This document shows positions 27,500-35,526 of a stretch of DNA of 64,000 nucleotides, piece after piece; the stretch's first letter is position 1; each line of letters begins with the position of its first letter. Under the pieces are notes generated by a model. That model was not told where the DNA came from, did no database searches, and saw only the letters and a list, made by a program, of their open reading frames with translations. The position numbers and the translations under genes were made by a program. This DNA is from Pseudomonadota bacterium (GTDB taxonomy: Bacteria > Pseudomonadota > Alphaproteobacteria > Sphingomonadales > Sphingomonadaceae), in NCBI GenBank assembly GCA_020160755.1, contig JAIUPN010000003.1:124001-188000 (forward strand), written 5' to 3'.

Positions 27500-28015
27500 G
27501 TGAAATTGCGCCTTTTCCTTATGTCGGGCCTGCTTGTCGCCGCGATCCCCCCCGCTGCGGCGCAATGCCAGCTTTGCGCGCCCGATACGACGGCCAGTGC
27601 GGTCGCGGCCCGTCAAGCTGCAACCCCCTTGCGCGTCGACGTCGAAACGCGGCTCGACATGGGCCGCATTGCGGTCGGCGCGATGGGCGGCGAGGTCGAG
27701 ATCGATCCCGCGTCGGGCGCGCGGCGCCTGCGCGGCGATGTCGTCGATCTGGGCGGCTTCGCGCTGACCGGCACGGTCATCGTGCGCGGCGAACCCGGCG
27801 CCGAAGTGCGGGTGATCCTGCCTGCGAGCGTCGATCTCGAAAGCGGGCACGGGCGGACCGCGCGCGTCACCGGGCTTGTCACCGACCTTTCAGCCGCGCC
27901 GCGTCTCGGCCTCGACGGCCGCCTCGTCTTCCGCTTCGGCGGGCGGCTCCAGATCGCCGGCCTCGACGACGGCGACTATCGCGGACGGATTCCGGTGACG
28001 GTGGAGTATCAATAG
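27500..28015 (+). CDS. DUF4402 domain exported protein
   Basis: This 171-residue protein has a signal peptide (about 1-22) and a beta-rich DUF4402 domain. Family-typical phrases are LTGTVIVRGEPGAEVRVILP and RLVFRFGGRLQIA, ending in IPVTVEYQ. DUF4402 proteins resemble fimbria-like surface subunits of alphaproteobacteria, but only one copy and no chaperone or usher is seen here. Starts with GTG. Confidence 0.72.
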   Translation: MKLRLFLMSGLLVAAIPPAAAQCQLCAPDTTASAVAARQAATPLRVDVETRLDMGRIAVGAMGGEVEIDPASGARRLRGDVVDLGGFALTGTVIVRGEPGAEVRVILPASVDLESGHGRTARVTGLVTDLSAAPRLGLDGRLVFRFGGRLQIAGLDDGDYRGRIPVTVEYQ

Positions 28016-28091
28016 GCGCCTGCCGAACGCGCTTTCCATCGGCACGAAGGAAAGCGATAGTCCGTCTCCCAACTGGCCGGTAAAATTTGTG

Positions 28092-28457
28092 ATGAACCTG
28101 ATCGCGCACGTCGAAATTCCCGTCATTGACCTCGAACGCGCGATGCGTTTCTACCGCCGCCTATTCGACCTCGACTTTCGAGAGATCGTCACCATCCACG
28201 ACAACCGGATGGCGTATTTTCCGTTTGAGGAGGGACAGGACGGCGCCAGCGGCGCGCTTGCGCAAGGCGAGGTCTATGTCCCGGCGCGCGAGGGCGCGAT
28301 CGTCTATTTCCGCGTTCCCGACATCGATCGGACCATCGCGCGCGCGGTTGCGGAGGGCAGCGCGCTTCTGTTCGCGAAAACACCGGTGGGCGACAATCTG
28401 TTCGTCGCCGAGATCACCGACAGCGAAGGAAACCGCATCGCGCTACAGAGTGGTTGA
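28092..28457 (+). CDS. VOC (glyoxalase/bleomycin-resistance) family protein
   Basis: This 121-residue single-domain vicinal oxygen chelate protein has two beta-alpha-beta repeats (HVEIPVIDLERAMRFYRRLF and IVYFRVPDIDRTIARAVAEG). It ends in EITDSEGNRIALQS, where the Glu typically binds metal. The reaction is not predictable. An in-frame GTG lies immediately upstream of the ATG. Confidence 0.8.
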   Translation: MNLIAHVEIPVIDLERAMRFYRRLFDLDFREIVTIHDNRMAYFPFEEGQDGASGALAQGEVYVPAREGAIVYFRVPDIDRTIARAVAEGSALLFAKTPVGDNLFVAEITDSEGNRIALQSG

Positions 28458-28481
28458 CGGGCGGCCGCCGACCGGGCGCGC

Positions 28482-29147
28482 CTATCCGCGCGACCCGAAC
28501 AGTGCTGTCCCGACGCGAACATGTGTCGCGCCGAGCATGGCGGCGTTCTCGTAATCGCCGCTCATCCCCATCGAACGCAGCGGCAAGCCGTGGCGTTCGG
28601 CGAGTTCGTCGAGCAGGGCGAAATAGGGCGCGGGGTCGACGTCGGCGGGCGGGATCGCCATCAGGCCGTCGATCGAGAGACCGGCATTCTTTGCTTCGGT
28701 CAGCAGCGCCGGCAGGTTGGCGACCGTGCAGCCGCCCTTCTGTTCCTCGTCGCCGATATTGACCTGGATGAACAGCTGCGGCCGCTTGCCCGCCTTGTCG
28801 CATGCCTTGGCGAGCGCCTGCACCAGCGACGAGCGGTCGACCGAGTGGATCGCGTCGAACAGCGCCACCGCTTCCTCGGCCTTGTTCGACTGCAACTGGC
28901 CGATCAGGTGGAGGATGATGCCCGGCGTTTCGCCTTGCAGTTCGGGCCATTTCGCCGCGGCTTCCTGCACGCGATTCTCGCCGAAATGGCGCTGGCCCGC
29001 GGCGATCAGCGGGCGGATCGCGTTGGCGTCATGCGTTTTCGACACCGCGATCAGTTCGATATCCGCGGCGCGCCGCTGCGCGCGCTGCGCGGCGCCCGCG
29101 ATATCGGCCCGTACCTTCGCCAGCCGTTCTGCTGCTTCGCTCATCAT
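28482..29147 (-). CDS. PLP homeostasis protein (YggS family)
   Basis: This 221-residue PLP-binding TIM-barrel protein controls pyridoxal phosphate supply and has no known catalytic activity. Lys37 in IAVSKTH forms the aldimine, HFGENRVQEA (54-63) and HLIGQLQSNK are the family signatures and GMSGDY binds the phosphate. It is divergent from the TenI-like gene. Confidence 0.93.
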   Translation of the reverse strand: MMSEAAERLAKVRADIAGAAQRAQRRAADIELIAVSKTHDANAIRPLIAAGQRHFGENRVQEAAAKWPELQGETPGIILHLIGQLQSNKAEEAVALFDAIHSVDRSSLVQALAKACDKAGKRPQLFIQVNIGDEEQKGGCTVANLPALLTEAKNAGLSIDGLMAIPPADVDPAPYFALLDELAERHGLPLRSMGMSGDYENAAMLGATHVRVGTALFGSRG

Positions 29148-29200
29148 ATCGTCCCGTTCCGCGCGTTGCGTGCGCTCGCGACGCGCCTATAGAAAGGGCG

Positions 29201-29827
29201 ATGCGCCCGCGCCACCCCCTGCCCCGCAAATTGCCCAAAGTCTGGCTGTTCAGCGACGTGCGGACGCGGGCCGATGTGATCACGCTCGCCGCGCTGCTCC
29301 CGCCGGGCAGCGGTGTCGTTCTTCGGCATGACAGTCTGACGCCCGGCGCGCGCTGGCGCCTGCTGCGTCGCCTGATGCGGGTGGCAAGCGCGCGCGGACT
29401 CACCGTGCTGCTTGCCGGGATGCCCGCGACAGCCGCGCGCTGGGGTGCCGACGGGGTGCATCTGCGCCAGCACGACGCGCGCCGCGCAGGGCAAGCGCGG
29501 CGGGCCGGGCTGCTCGTGACGATGCCCGTCCATAACGCGCGCGAGGCACGCCGCGCGCACCGCGCCGCGTCCGACGGCGTTTTCGTATCGCCGCTTCATC
29601 CGACGCGCTCGCACCCCGGCGCGCCCGTGCTCGGCCGCGCGGTATGGCTGCGGCTGGCGCGGCTGGCCGGGGGGCAGGCGATCGCGCTCGGCGGGATGAC
29701 CCCGGCGCGGGCGCGGGCGCTGCAACGCGCGCGCGGAATCAGTACCGGCTGGGCGGCGATCGATGCGTGGGAGGAAAAGGCGTCGAAACGCCGGGCGCGT
29801 CAGAAACGGAACGCGGTTCCGACATAG
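29201..29827 (+). CDS. Thiamine-phosphate-synthase-like / TenI-like protein
   Basis: This 208-residue TIM-barrel protein has GADGVHL, the phosphate loop SPLHPTRSHPGAPVLG and ALGGM of the ThiE/TenI family. The N-D-R motif that binds pyrophosphate in true ThiE is replaced by AGMPATA. It is therefore more likely a TenI-like or diverged protein than a thiamine phosphate synthase. The tail is very Arg-rich and its 3-prime end overlaps the convergent gene by 28 bp. Confidence 0.7.
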   Translation: MRPRHPLPRKLPKVWLFSDVRTRADVITLAALLPPGSGVVLRHDSLTPGARWRLLRRLMRVASARGLTVLLAGMPATAARWGADGVHLRQHDARRAGQARRAGLLVTMPVHNAREARRAHRAASDGVFVSPLHPTRSHPGAPVLGRAVWLRLARLAGGQAIALGGMTPARARALQRARGISTGWAAIDAWEEKASKRRARQKRNAVPT

Positions 29828-30513
29828 ACCGCCTGGCTGTCGCGGCGCGAATCGGTCAGCGGTTCGACACGGTCGTCGGCGCGATAACGAACGCCCGCGG
29901 TCACATCGATATTCTTGGTCAGGCGATAGCTGCTGACCACATCGACGGCGGGCGCTTCGCCGGGAGCGGTGACGCGGTCGGTCGCGCCGCTGGGGTCGCT
30001 GGAGCGGTTGACCATACGTGTGGCGAAGCGCGACTTTTTCTCGTCCTGCTCGGGAGCCTTCGCGACCGGCAGGTTGCGCAGGTCGGTGCCGCGCGGCAAC
30101 GACGGGGTGACGAATTTCTCGAACCCGACCGACGCGCCCAGATTATATTTGACCGGGGCGATCGCGATCGGTGCGGTGCGGCCGGCCACCAGCGCCGTGG
30201 TACGCGCCGCGCTCGATGCGTCGTCGCGCGCGCGGATCACGACGGTGATTGCGCGGTTCTTGCGGCTGCTGTCGGTGAGCGCGGGGGTGAAGCTGAAGCT
30301 GCGGCGCGCTTCGGCCGACATCTTGTTGTAGCGGGCGATCAGCCGTTCGTCGCCCGATGCGGGGGTGAACTGGCCGAGCAGGGTTTCGGAAAGCGAGGTG
30401 TCGCGGATACGGTCGGCGCGCGACATCGCGGCCAGCGCCGGCGGAAGCGCAAGCGAAGCCACCGCCAGAGCGGTGAGACCGATTTTCCAAAAATGTCGCG
30501 ATGTCCGCGCCAT
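29800..30513 (-). CDS. Exported hypothetical protein with beta-barrel-like C-terminus
   Basis: This 237-residue protein has a signal peptide (about 1-29, ending PPALA). The C-terminal half alternates hydrophobic and polar residues and ends in YVGTAFRF, the terminal aromatic pattern of outer-membrane barrels. The family is not recognised. Likely envelope-located. Confidence 0.65.
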   Translation of the reverse strand: MARTSRHFWKIGLTALAVASLALPPALAAMSRADRIRDTSLSETLLGQFTPASGDERLIARYNKMSAEARRSFSFTPALTDSSRKNRAITVVIRARDDASSAARTTALVAGRTAPIAIAPVKYNLGASVGFEKFVTPSLPRGTDLRNLPVAKAPEQDEKKSRFATRMVNRSSDPSGATDRVTAPGEAPAVDVVSSYRLTKNIDVTAGVRYRADDRVEPLTDSRRDSQAVYVGTAFRF

Positions 30514-30794
30514 TGCTCTACGACTCCAACCCCAATCGACTCGTCAAATAGGACTCCCGGCGCGATATTGCCAGTGAATCCCGTCAGATTATTGCAATGA
30601 TTCCGCTTTTTGCCGGAATTGTTGCGGGATCGTCACAGTGGCTCGCCAATCTGACCAGAATCTGAACGGCGGACCGGCCCGAATTGCCGCGCTTGCGGGG
30701 CGGCGACAAGGGCGATAGAGACGCTGGCAATTCCGTTATGCGCGGCCTGGTTTTCCCTGATTCCGGCGGCGCTCAAGAGATAAGGTGTATCGGC

Positions 30795-31256
30795 ATGTCC
30801 AAGCTTTCCGTCCTTGCCACGCTCGGCCGTCGTCCGGCCACGCTCGCGCTGCTCGGACTCACCGCGCTCGGCCTTTCGGCTTGCGCGAGCAAGGACCGGC
30901 CGCGTGCCGACCTCGCGGCCAGCCAGGTCACGACGATCGGCGTGAACAGCTATTTGTGGCGCGCGTCGCTCGATGCACTGTCGTTCATGCCGCTGCTGCA
31001 GGCCGATTCGTCGGGCGGCGTCATCATCACCGACTGGTATGCGAATCCGGGCAATCCGGGCGAGCGAATGAAGGTCACCGTGTCGATCCTCGATCAGGAT
31101 CTGCGCGCCGACGCGCTCCGCATCGCCGCCTCGCGTCAGGTGGCGCAGGGCGGCACCTGGGTCGACGCGCCGGTGCAGGCCGCCACGGTGCAGAAGCTTG
31201 AGGAAATCATCCTCACTCGCGCCCGCGACCTGCGTCGCTCGGCCATCAAGGGCTAA
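30795..31256 (+). CDS. DUF3576 family lipoprotein
   Basis: This 153-residue predicted lipoprotein has the lipobox LSAC, so Cys30 is acylated. The mature part carries the DUF3576 pattern (GVNSYLWRASLDALSFMPL, GVIITDWYANPGNPGERMKV). In alphaproteobacteria this gene commonly precedes leuS-lptE-holA, as here. The start at 30795 gives a proper signal sequence; the longer frame to 30684 does not. Confidence 0.85.
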   Translation: MSKLSVLATLGRRPATLALLGLTALGLSACASKDRPRADLAASQVTTIGVNSYLWRASLDALSFMPLLQADSSGGVIITDWYANPGNPGERMKVTVSILDQDLRADALRIAASRQVAQGGTWVDAPVQAATVQKLEEIILTRARDLRRSAIKG

Positions 31257-31309
31257 TCCGGCGACGCGGCTTGCGCGTCCCCTAGACAGACAAACGGGGT
31301 AACCGACGA

Positions 31310-33859
31310 ATGACCCGCGAACCGCGCTTTGGCGCCCTCGCCGCCGACGCCCGCTGGCAAAAGGCGTGGGAGGCGGCGAACAGCTTTGCCACGACCGATA
31401 CAGCGGACCGGCCCAAGGCCTATATCCTCGAGATGTTCCCCTATCCGTCGGGGCGCATCCATATGGGCCATGTCCGCAACTATGCGATGGGCGACGTCCT
31501 CGCCCGCTTCAAGCGGATGACCGGTCACGACGTGCTCCACCCGATGGGCTGGGACGCGTTCGGGATGCCCGCCGAAAATGCCGCGATGGAAAAGGGCGTC
31601 CACCCCGGCGGCTGGACGCGCGACAATATCGCGTCGATGCGCGCGCAGCTGAAGCGCCTCGGCCTCGCGATCGACTGGAGCCGTGAACTCGCGACGTGCG
31701 AGCCCGATTATTACGGGCAGGAACAGGCGCTGTTCCTCGACCTGTTCGCCGCGGGGCTCGTCACGCGCAAGCACAGCTATGTCAACTGGGACCCGGTCGA
31801 CATGACCGTGCTCGCGAACGAGCAGGTGATCGACGGCCGCGGCTGGCGCTCGGGCGCGCTCGTCGAAAAGAAGAAATTGTCGCAGTGGTTCCTCAAGATC
31901 ACCGACTTCGCCGACGAGCTGCTCGAAGGCCTCGAAGCCCTCGACAAATGGCCCGACAAGGTGCGCCTGATGCAGGAAAACTGGATCGGCAAGTCGCAGG
32001 GTCTGGAATTCAGCTTCAGGCTCGCCGGCGGTGCGGTCGGCTTCGACGTCTTCACGACGCGTCCCGACACGCTGTTCGGCGCGAGCTTTGCGGCGATTTC
32101 GCCCGATCATCCGCTCGCTGAGCGCCTCGCGAAGGATTCGCCCGAACTGGCGGCGTTCATCGAGGAATGCCGCCGTCAGGGCACCGCCGCCGAGCAGATC
32201 GACACCGCGGAGAAGATGGGGTTCGACACCGGCCTTGCCGTCGAGCATCCGCTCGACGCGAACTGGCACCTGCCCGTCTGGGTCGTGAATTATGTGCTGA
32301 TGGACTATGGCACCGGAGCCATCTTCGGCTGCCCCGCGCACGATCAGCGCGACCTTGATTTCGCGCATAAATATGAACTGCCCGTCTATCGCGTGATCGC
32401 CGACGGTGACGAAACCGACCAGCATTTCACCGGCAAGGAGGCTTACACCGGCCCCGGAAAGCTGGTGAACAGCCACTTCCTCGACGGCATGACGATCGAC
32501 GAAGCCAAAGCGGCGGTCATCGCGCGGTCGGAGCATGAAGGGTGGGGCAAGGGCACGACCGTGTGGCGCCTGCGCGACTGGGGCGTGTCGCGCCAGCGCT
32601 ACTGGGGCACGCCGATCCCGTTCATCCATTGCGATGCGTGCGGTACGGTGCCGGTGCCGAAGGGCCAGCTCCCCGTCATCCTGCCCGAGGATGTCGATTT
32701 CTCGGTCCCCGGAAACCCGCTCGATCGCCATCCGACGTGGAAGCATGTCGCGTGTCCGTCATGCGGCGGCGAAGCGATCCGCGAAACCGATACGCTCGAC
32801 ACCTTCGTCGATTCGTCTTGGTATTTCCTGCGCTTTGCGAGCTCGCCGGCCGACAAGCCGTTCGATCCCGAAGTCATCCGCCGCTGGCTGCCCGTCGACC
32901 AGTATATCGGCGGCATCGAGCATGCGATCCTCCACCTGCTCTACGCGCGCTTCTGGACGCGCGCGCTGCAGAAGATGGGGATGATCGACATCGCCGAGCC
33001 CTTTGCGAGCCTGTTCACGCAGGGCATGGTGACGCACGAGACCTATAGCCGCGCGCAGGGCGAAGGCCTGCCGCCGCTCTTCTTCACCCCCGACGAGATC
33101 GAACGCGGCGCCGATAGCGCGACGCTGACCGCCGATGGCGCACCCGTCGACATTGGCCGCGTGATCAAGATGTCGAAGTCGAAGAAGAATGTCGTCGATC
33201 CCGACGCCATCCTCGACCAATATGGCGCCGACGCCGCGCGCTGGTTCATGCTCTCCGACAGCCCGCCCGAGCGTGATCTGCCGTGGAGTGAGGCGGGCAT
33301 CGAGGGCGCGTGGCGCTTCGTCCAGCGCCTGTGGCGCCTGTTCGGCGATACCGAAAATGTCGGTGACGGCACCGAGGACAAGGCGCTTGCGCGCAAGCTG
33401 CACCAAGCGATCGCCGGTGTGGCGGCCGATATCGAGGCGCTCGGCTTCAACAAGGCGGTCGCCAAGATCCACGCGCTCGCGAACGACGTCGAAAAAGCCA
33501 AGCCCTCTGCCACCCGCGCCGAGGCGTGCCGCACCTTGATCCTGCTCGTCGCGCCGATGCTGCCGCACCTTGCCGAAGAGGCGTGGGCGGCGCTCCCCGA
33601 AAGCCAGCGGACGACCGCGATGATCGCCGACGCCGCCTGGCCCGCCGCCGATCCGGCACTGCTCGTCGATGACGAGGTGACAATCGCGATCCAGATGGCG
33701 GGTAAGCTGCGCGACACGATGACCATCGCCAAGGGCCTCGACAGGCAAGCGACCGAAGCCGCGGCGCTCGCGCGCCCGCGGATCGTCGAACTGCTCGCGG
33801 GCGCGGCACCGAAGAAGGTGATTGTGGTCCCCGATCGTTTGGTGAATATCGTTCCCTGA
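31310..33859 (+). CDS. leuS: Leucine-tRNA ligase
   Basis: This 849-residue class I aminoacyl-tRNA synthetase has the HIGH-type motif HMGH at 51-54 within [14 protein letters not shown]1 editing domain (about 220-430) includes TTRPDT and [16 protein letters not shown]. The KMSKS loop is near residue 620, and an anticodon-binding domain with a C-terminal tail follows. Its TGA overlaps the lptE ATG by 1 bp, making an essential-gene operon. Confidence 0.97.
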   Translation: MTREPRFGALAADARWQKAWEAANSFATTDTADRPKAYILEMFPYPSGRIHMGHVRNYAMGDVLARFKRMTGHDVLHPMGWDAFGMPAENAAMEKGVHPGGWTRDNIASMRAQLKRLGLAIDWSRELATCEPDYYGQEQALFLDLFAAGLVTRKHSYVNWDPVDMTVLANEQVIDGRGWRSGALVEKKKLSQWFLKITDFADELLEGLEALDKWPDKVRLMQENWIGKSQGLEFSFRLAGGAVGFDVFTTRPDTLFGASFAAISPDHPLAERLAKDSPELAAFIEECRRQGTAAEQIDTAEKMGFDTGLAVEHPLDANWHLPVWVVNYVLMDYGTGAIFGCPAHDQRDLDFAHKYELPVYRVIADGDETDQHFTGKEAYTGPGKLVNSHFLDGMTIDEAKAAVIARSEHEGWGKGTTVWRLRDWGVSRQRYWGTPIPFIHCDACGTVPVPKGQLPVILPEDVDFSVPGNPLDRHPTWKHVACPSCGGEAIRETDTLDTFVDSSWYFLRFASSPADKPFDPEVIRRWLPVDQYIGGIEHAILHLLYARFWTRALQKMGMIDIAEPFASLFTQGMVTHETYSRAQGEGLPPLFFTPDEIERGADSATLTADGAPVDIGRVIKMSKSKKNVVDPDAILDQYGADAARWFMLSDSPPERDLPWSEAGIEGAWRFVQRLWRLFGDTENVGDGTEDKALARKLHQAIAGVAADIEALGFNKAVAKIHALANDVEKAKPSATRAEACRTLILLVAPMLPHLAEEAWAALPESQRTTAMIADAAWPAADPALLVDDEVTIAIQMAGKLRDTMTIAKGLDRQATEAAALARPRIVELLAGAAPKKVIVVPDRLVNIVP

Positions 33860-34410
33860 TGCGCTTGCTTCTCGTCTCCTGCCTCGCGGCCGCTTCGCTG
33901 ACCATCGGCGGCTGCGGTCTGCGTCCGCTCTATGCGAACGGCAGCAAGGGGGCGGTGGCGCAGGTGCTGGCCGACGTCGATGTCGCGCCGATCGAGGGGC
34001 ACAATGGCTGGCTCGTCCGCAACGCACTCCGCGACCGGCTACAGGCGACGCAGGGCGGCGAGGGTGCGGGCAAGCGCCTTCGCCTCGATGTCCGGCTCGA
34101 GGATTCGATCACCGGCTTCGGCGTCCGCGCTGACGATGCGGTGACGCGCGAGCGTCGTACCTTGCGTGCGCGCTATCAGCTCGTCGACGCGGCGTCGGGC
34201 GAGGTGCTGCTCGACGCGACGGCGGCGCAGGACGCGGGGATCGACGTCGTCGGCAGCGAATATGCGACGATCGCCGCCGAATCGACCGCGCTCGAACGGC
34301 TCGCCTCGGGGGTCGCCGACCAGATCGTCGCGCGGCTTGCAGTTTATGCGAACCGTGGCGGTGGCGGCCAGCCGGCCGCCGCGCCCGCCCCGACCCCAGC
34401 CGGGCAATGA
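33859..34410 (+). CDS. lptE: LPS assembly lipoprotein LptE
   Basis: This 183-residue outer-membrane lipoprotein plugs the LptD barrel. The lipobox IGGC gives Cys19, followed by the LptE phrase GLRPLYANG, and the C-terminus is Ala/Pro-rich. It sits between leuS and holA, the conserved order in proteobacteria. It complements LptB encoded at the start of this window. Confidence 0.88.
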   Translation: MRLLLVSCLAAASLTIGGCGLRPLYANGSKGAVAQVLADVDVAPIEGHNGWLVRNALRDRLQATQGGEGAGKRLRLDVRLEDSITGFGVRADDAVTRERRTLRARYQLVDAASGEVLLDATAAQDAGIDVVGSEYATIAAESTALERLASGVADQIVARLAVYANRGGGGQPAAAPAPTPAGQ

Positions 34411-35438
34411 AGAGCGTCAAGCCGAACGAACTCGAACGCCTCTCGCGCCTTGACCCCGCGGTTCGTTTCACCCTCCTGACCGGTCCCGACGAAGCGACGA
34501 TGGAAGCCGTTGCGAGCCATTTGATCGGGCTCGCGGGCAAGGATGCCGAGCGGCTCGACCTGACGGGATCGCAGCTGGCGCAGGATCCGTCGCTGCTCGC
34601 GGCCGAGGCGGCGTCGATGTCGCTTTTTTCCTCCGCACGCGTGATCCGGCTCGAACTGTCGGGTAGCGGCGACGACAGCCTGGCCGCGGTCGAGGCGCTG
34701 CTTGCCGCCGACACCGCGATCAATCCGGTGATTGCGACCGGCGCGTCGGTCACTGCCAAATCGAAACTCGTGAAGCTCGTCGAAGGCGCGGACCATGCCG
34801 TCGCTGCGATCTGTTACCAGCCCGACCGGCGCCAGCTTGTCGGCATCGCGATGGCGGCGGCCGAGGAGCAGGGGCTGCGGATCGCCAACGCCGATGCGCA
34901 ATTGTTCGTCGACCTGGTGTCGGGCGATCAGGCGCTGATGCGGCGCGAGATCGAGAAGATGGCGCTCTATCTCGACGCGGGTCCCGACCGCCAGCGGCAG
35001 GTGACCGCCGCCGACATCGCGGCATTGGGCGCCGCGACGCACGAAGAAGATGTCAGCGAGTGCATCAATGTCGCATTGGGCGGCAAGGTGCGTGAGCTTC
35101 CCGCGATGCTCGCGAAAGCAGCGGCGATCGGCGTCGCCGAAATCCGCATCATCCGCGCGCTGGCGATCCGCGCGCTGGCGCTCGCGCGGCTGCGTGCCGA
35201 AGTCGACGGCGGCGCGCACCCCGCGACGGTCGTGTCGGCGCGCACCAGCGGGATTTTCTGGAAGGAACGCGACGCGGTGACGGCGCAGCTCCACATCTGG
35301 GATTCGGTGCGCATCGCGCGGCTGATGAGCCGGCTGCTCGACTGCGAACGCGCGCTCAAATCATCGGGTGCCGCGGGGGCGGTGCTGTTCCGCAAGCTGA
35401 TGACCGACATCGCGCATCAGGCTGCGCGCGCGCGGTAA
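34407..35438 (+). CDS. holA: DNA polymerase III delta subunit
   Basis: This 343-residue clamp-loader subunit opens the beta clamp. The N-terminal AAA+-like domain lacks a functional Walker A, as expected for delta. MKSVKPNELERL and the collar-domain phrase SGDQALMRREIEKMALYL support the assignment. It overlaps lptE by 4 bp (ATGA) and ends the leuS-lptE-holA operon. Confidence 0.9.
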   Translation: MKSVKPNELERLSRLDPAVRFTLLTGPDEATMEAVASHLIGLAGKDAERLDLTGSQLAQDPSLLAAEAASMSLFSSARVIRLELSGSGDDSLAAVEALLAADTAINPVIATGASVTAKSKLVKLVEGADHAVAAICYQPDRRQLVGIAMAAAEEQGLRIANADAQLFVDLVSGDQALMRREIEKMALYLDAGPDRQRQVTAADIAALGAATHEEDVSECINVALGGKVRELPAMLAKAAAIGVAEIRIIRALAIRALALARLRAEVDGGAHPATVVSARTSGIFWKERDAVTAQLHIWDSVRIARLMSRLLDCERALKSSGAAGAVLFRKLMTDIAHQAARAR

Positions 35439-35464
35439 CGGAGCGCCGCTTTCGGCCAGGGTGC

Positions 35465-35501
35465 AAGAAAAAGGGCAGCGGTATCGTCGATACCGCTGCC
35501 C
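35465..35501 (-). terminator. Strong rho-independent terminator of the TonB-dependent receptor gene
   Basis: A perfect 13-bp stem (35473-35485 with 35489-35501) has a 3-nt loop and on the minus strand is followed by TTTTTCTT. It lies 26 bp after the receptor stop and also separates it from the converging holA. Confidence 0.88.
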
Positions 35502-35526
35502 CCCGGGACTACCCTTTGATGAGGGA

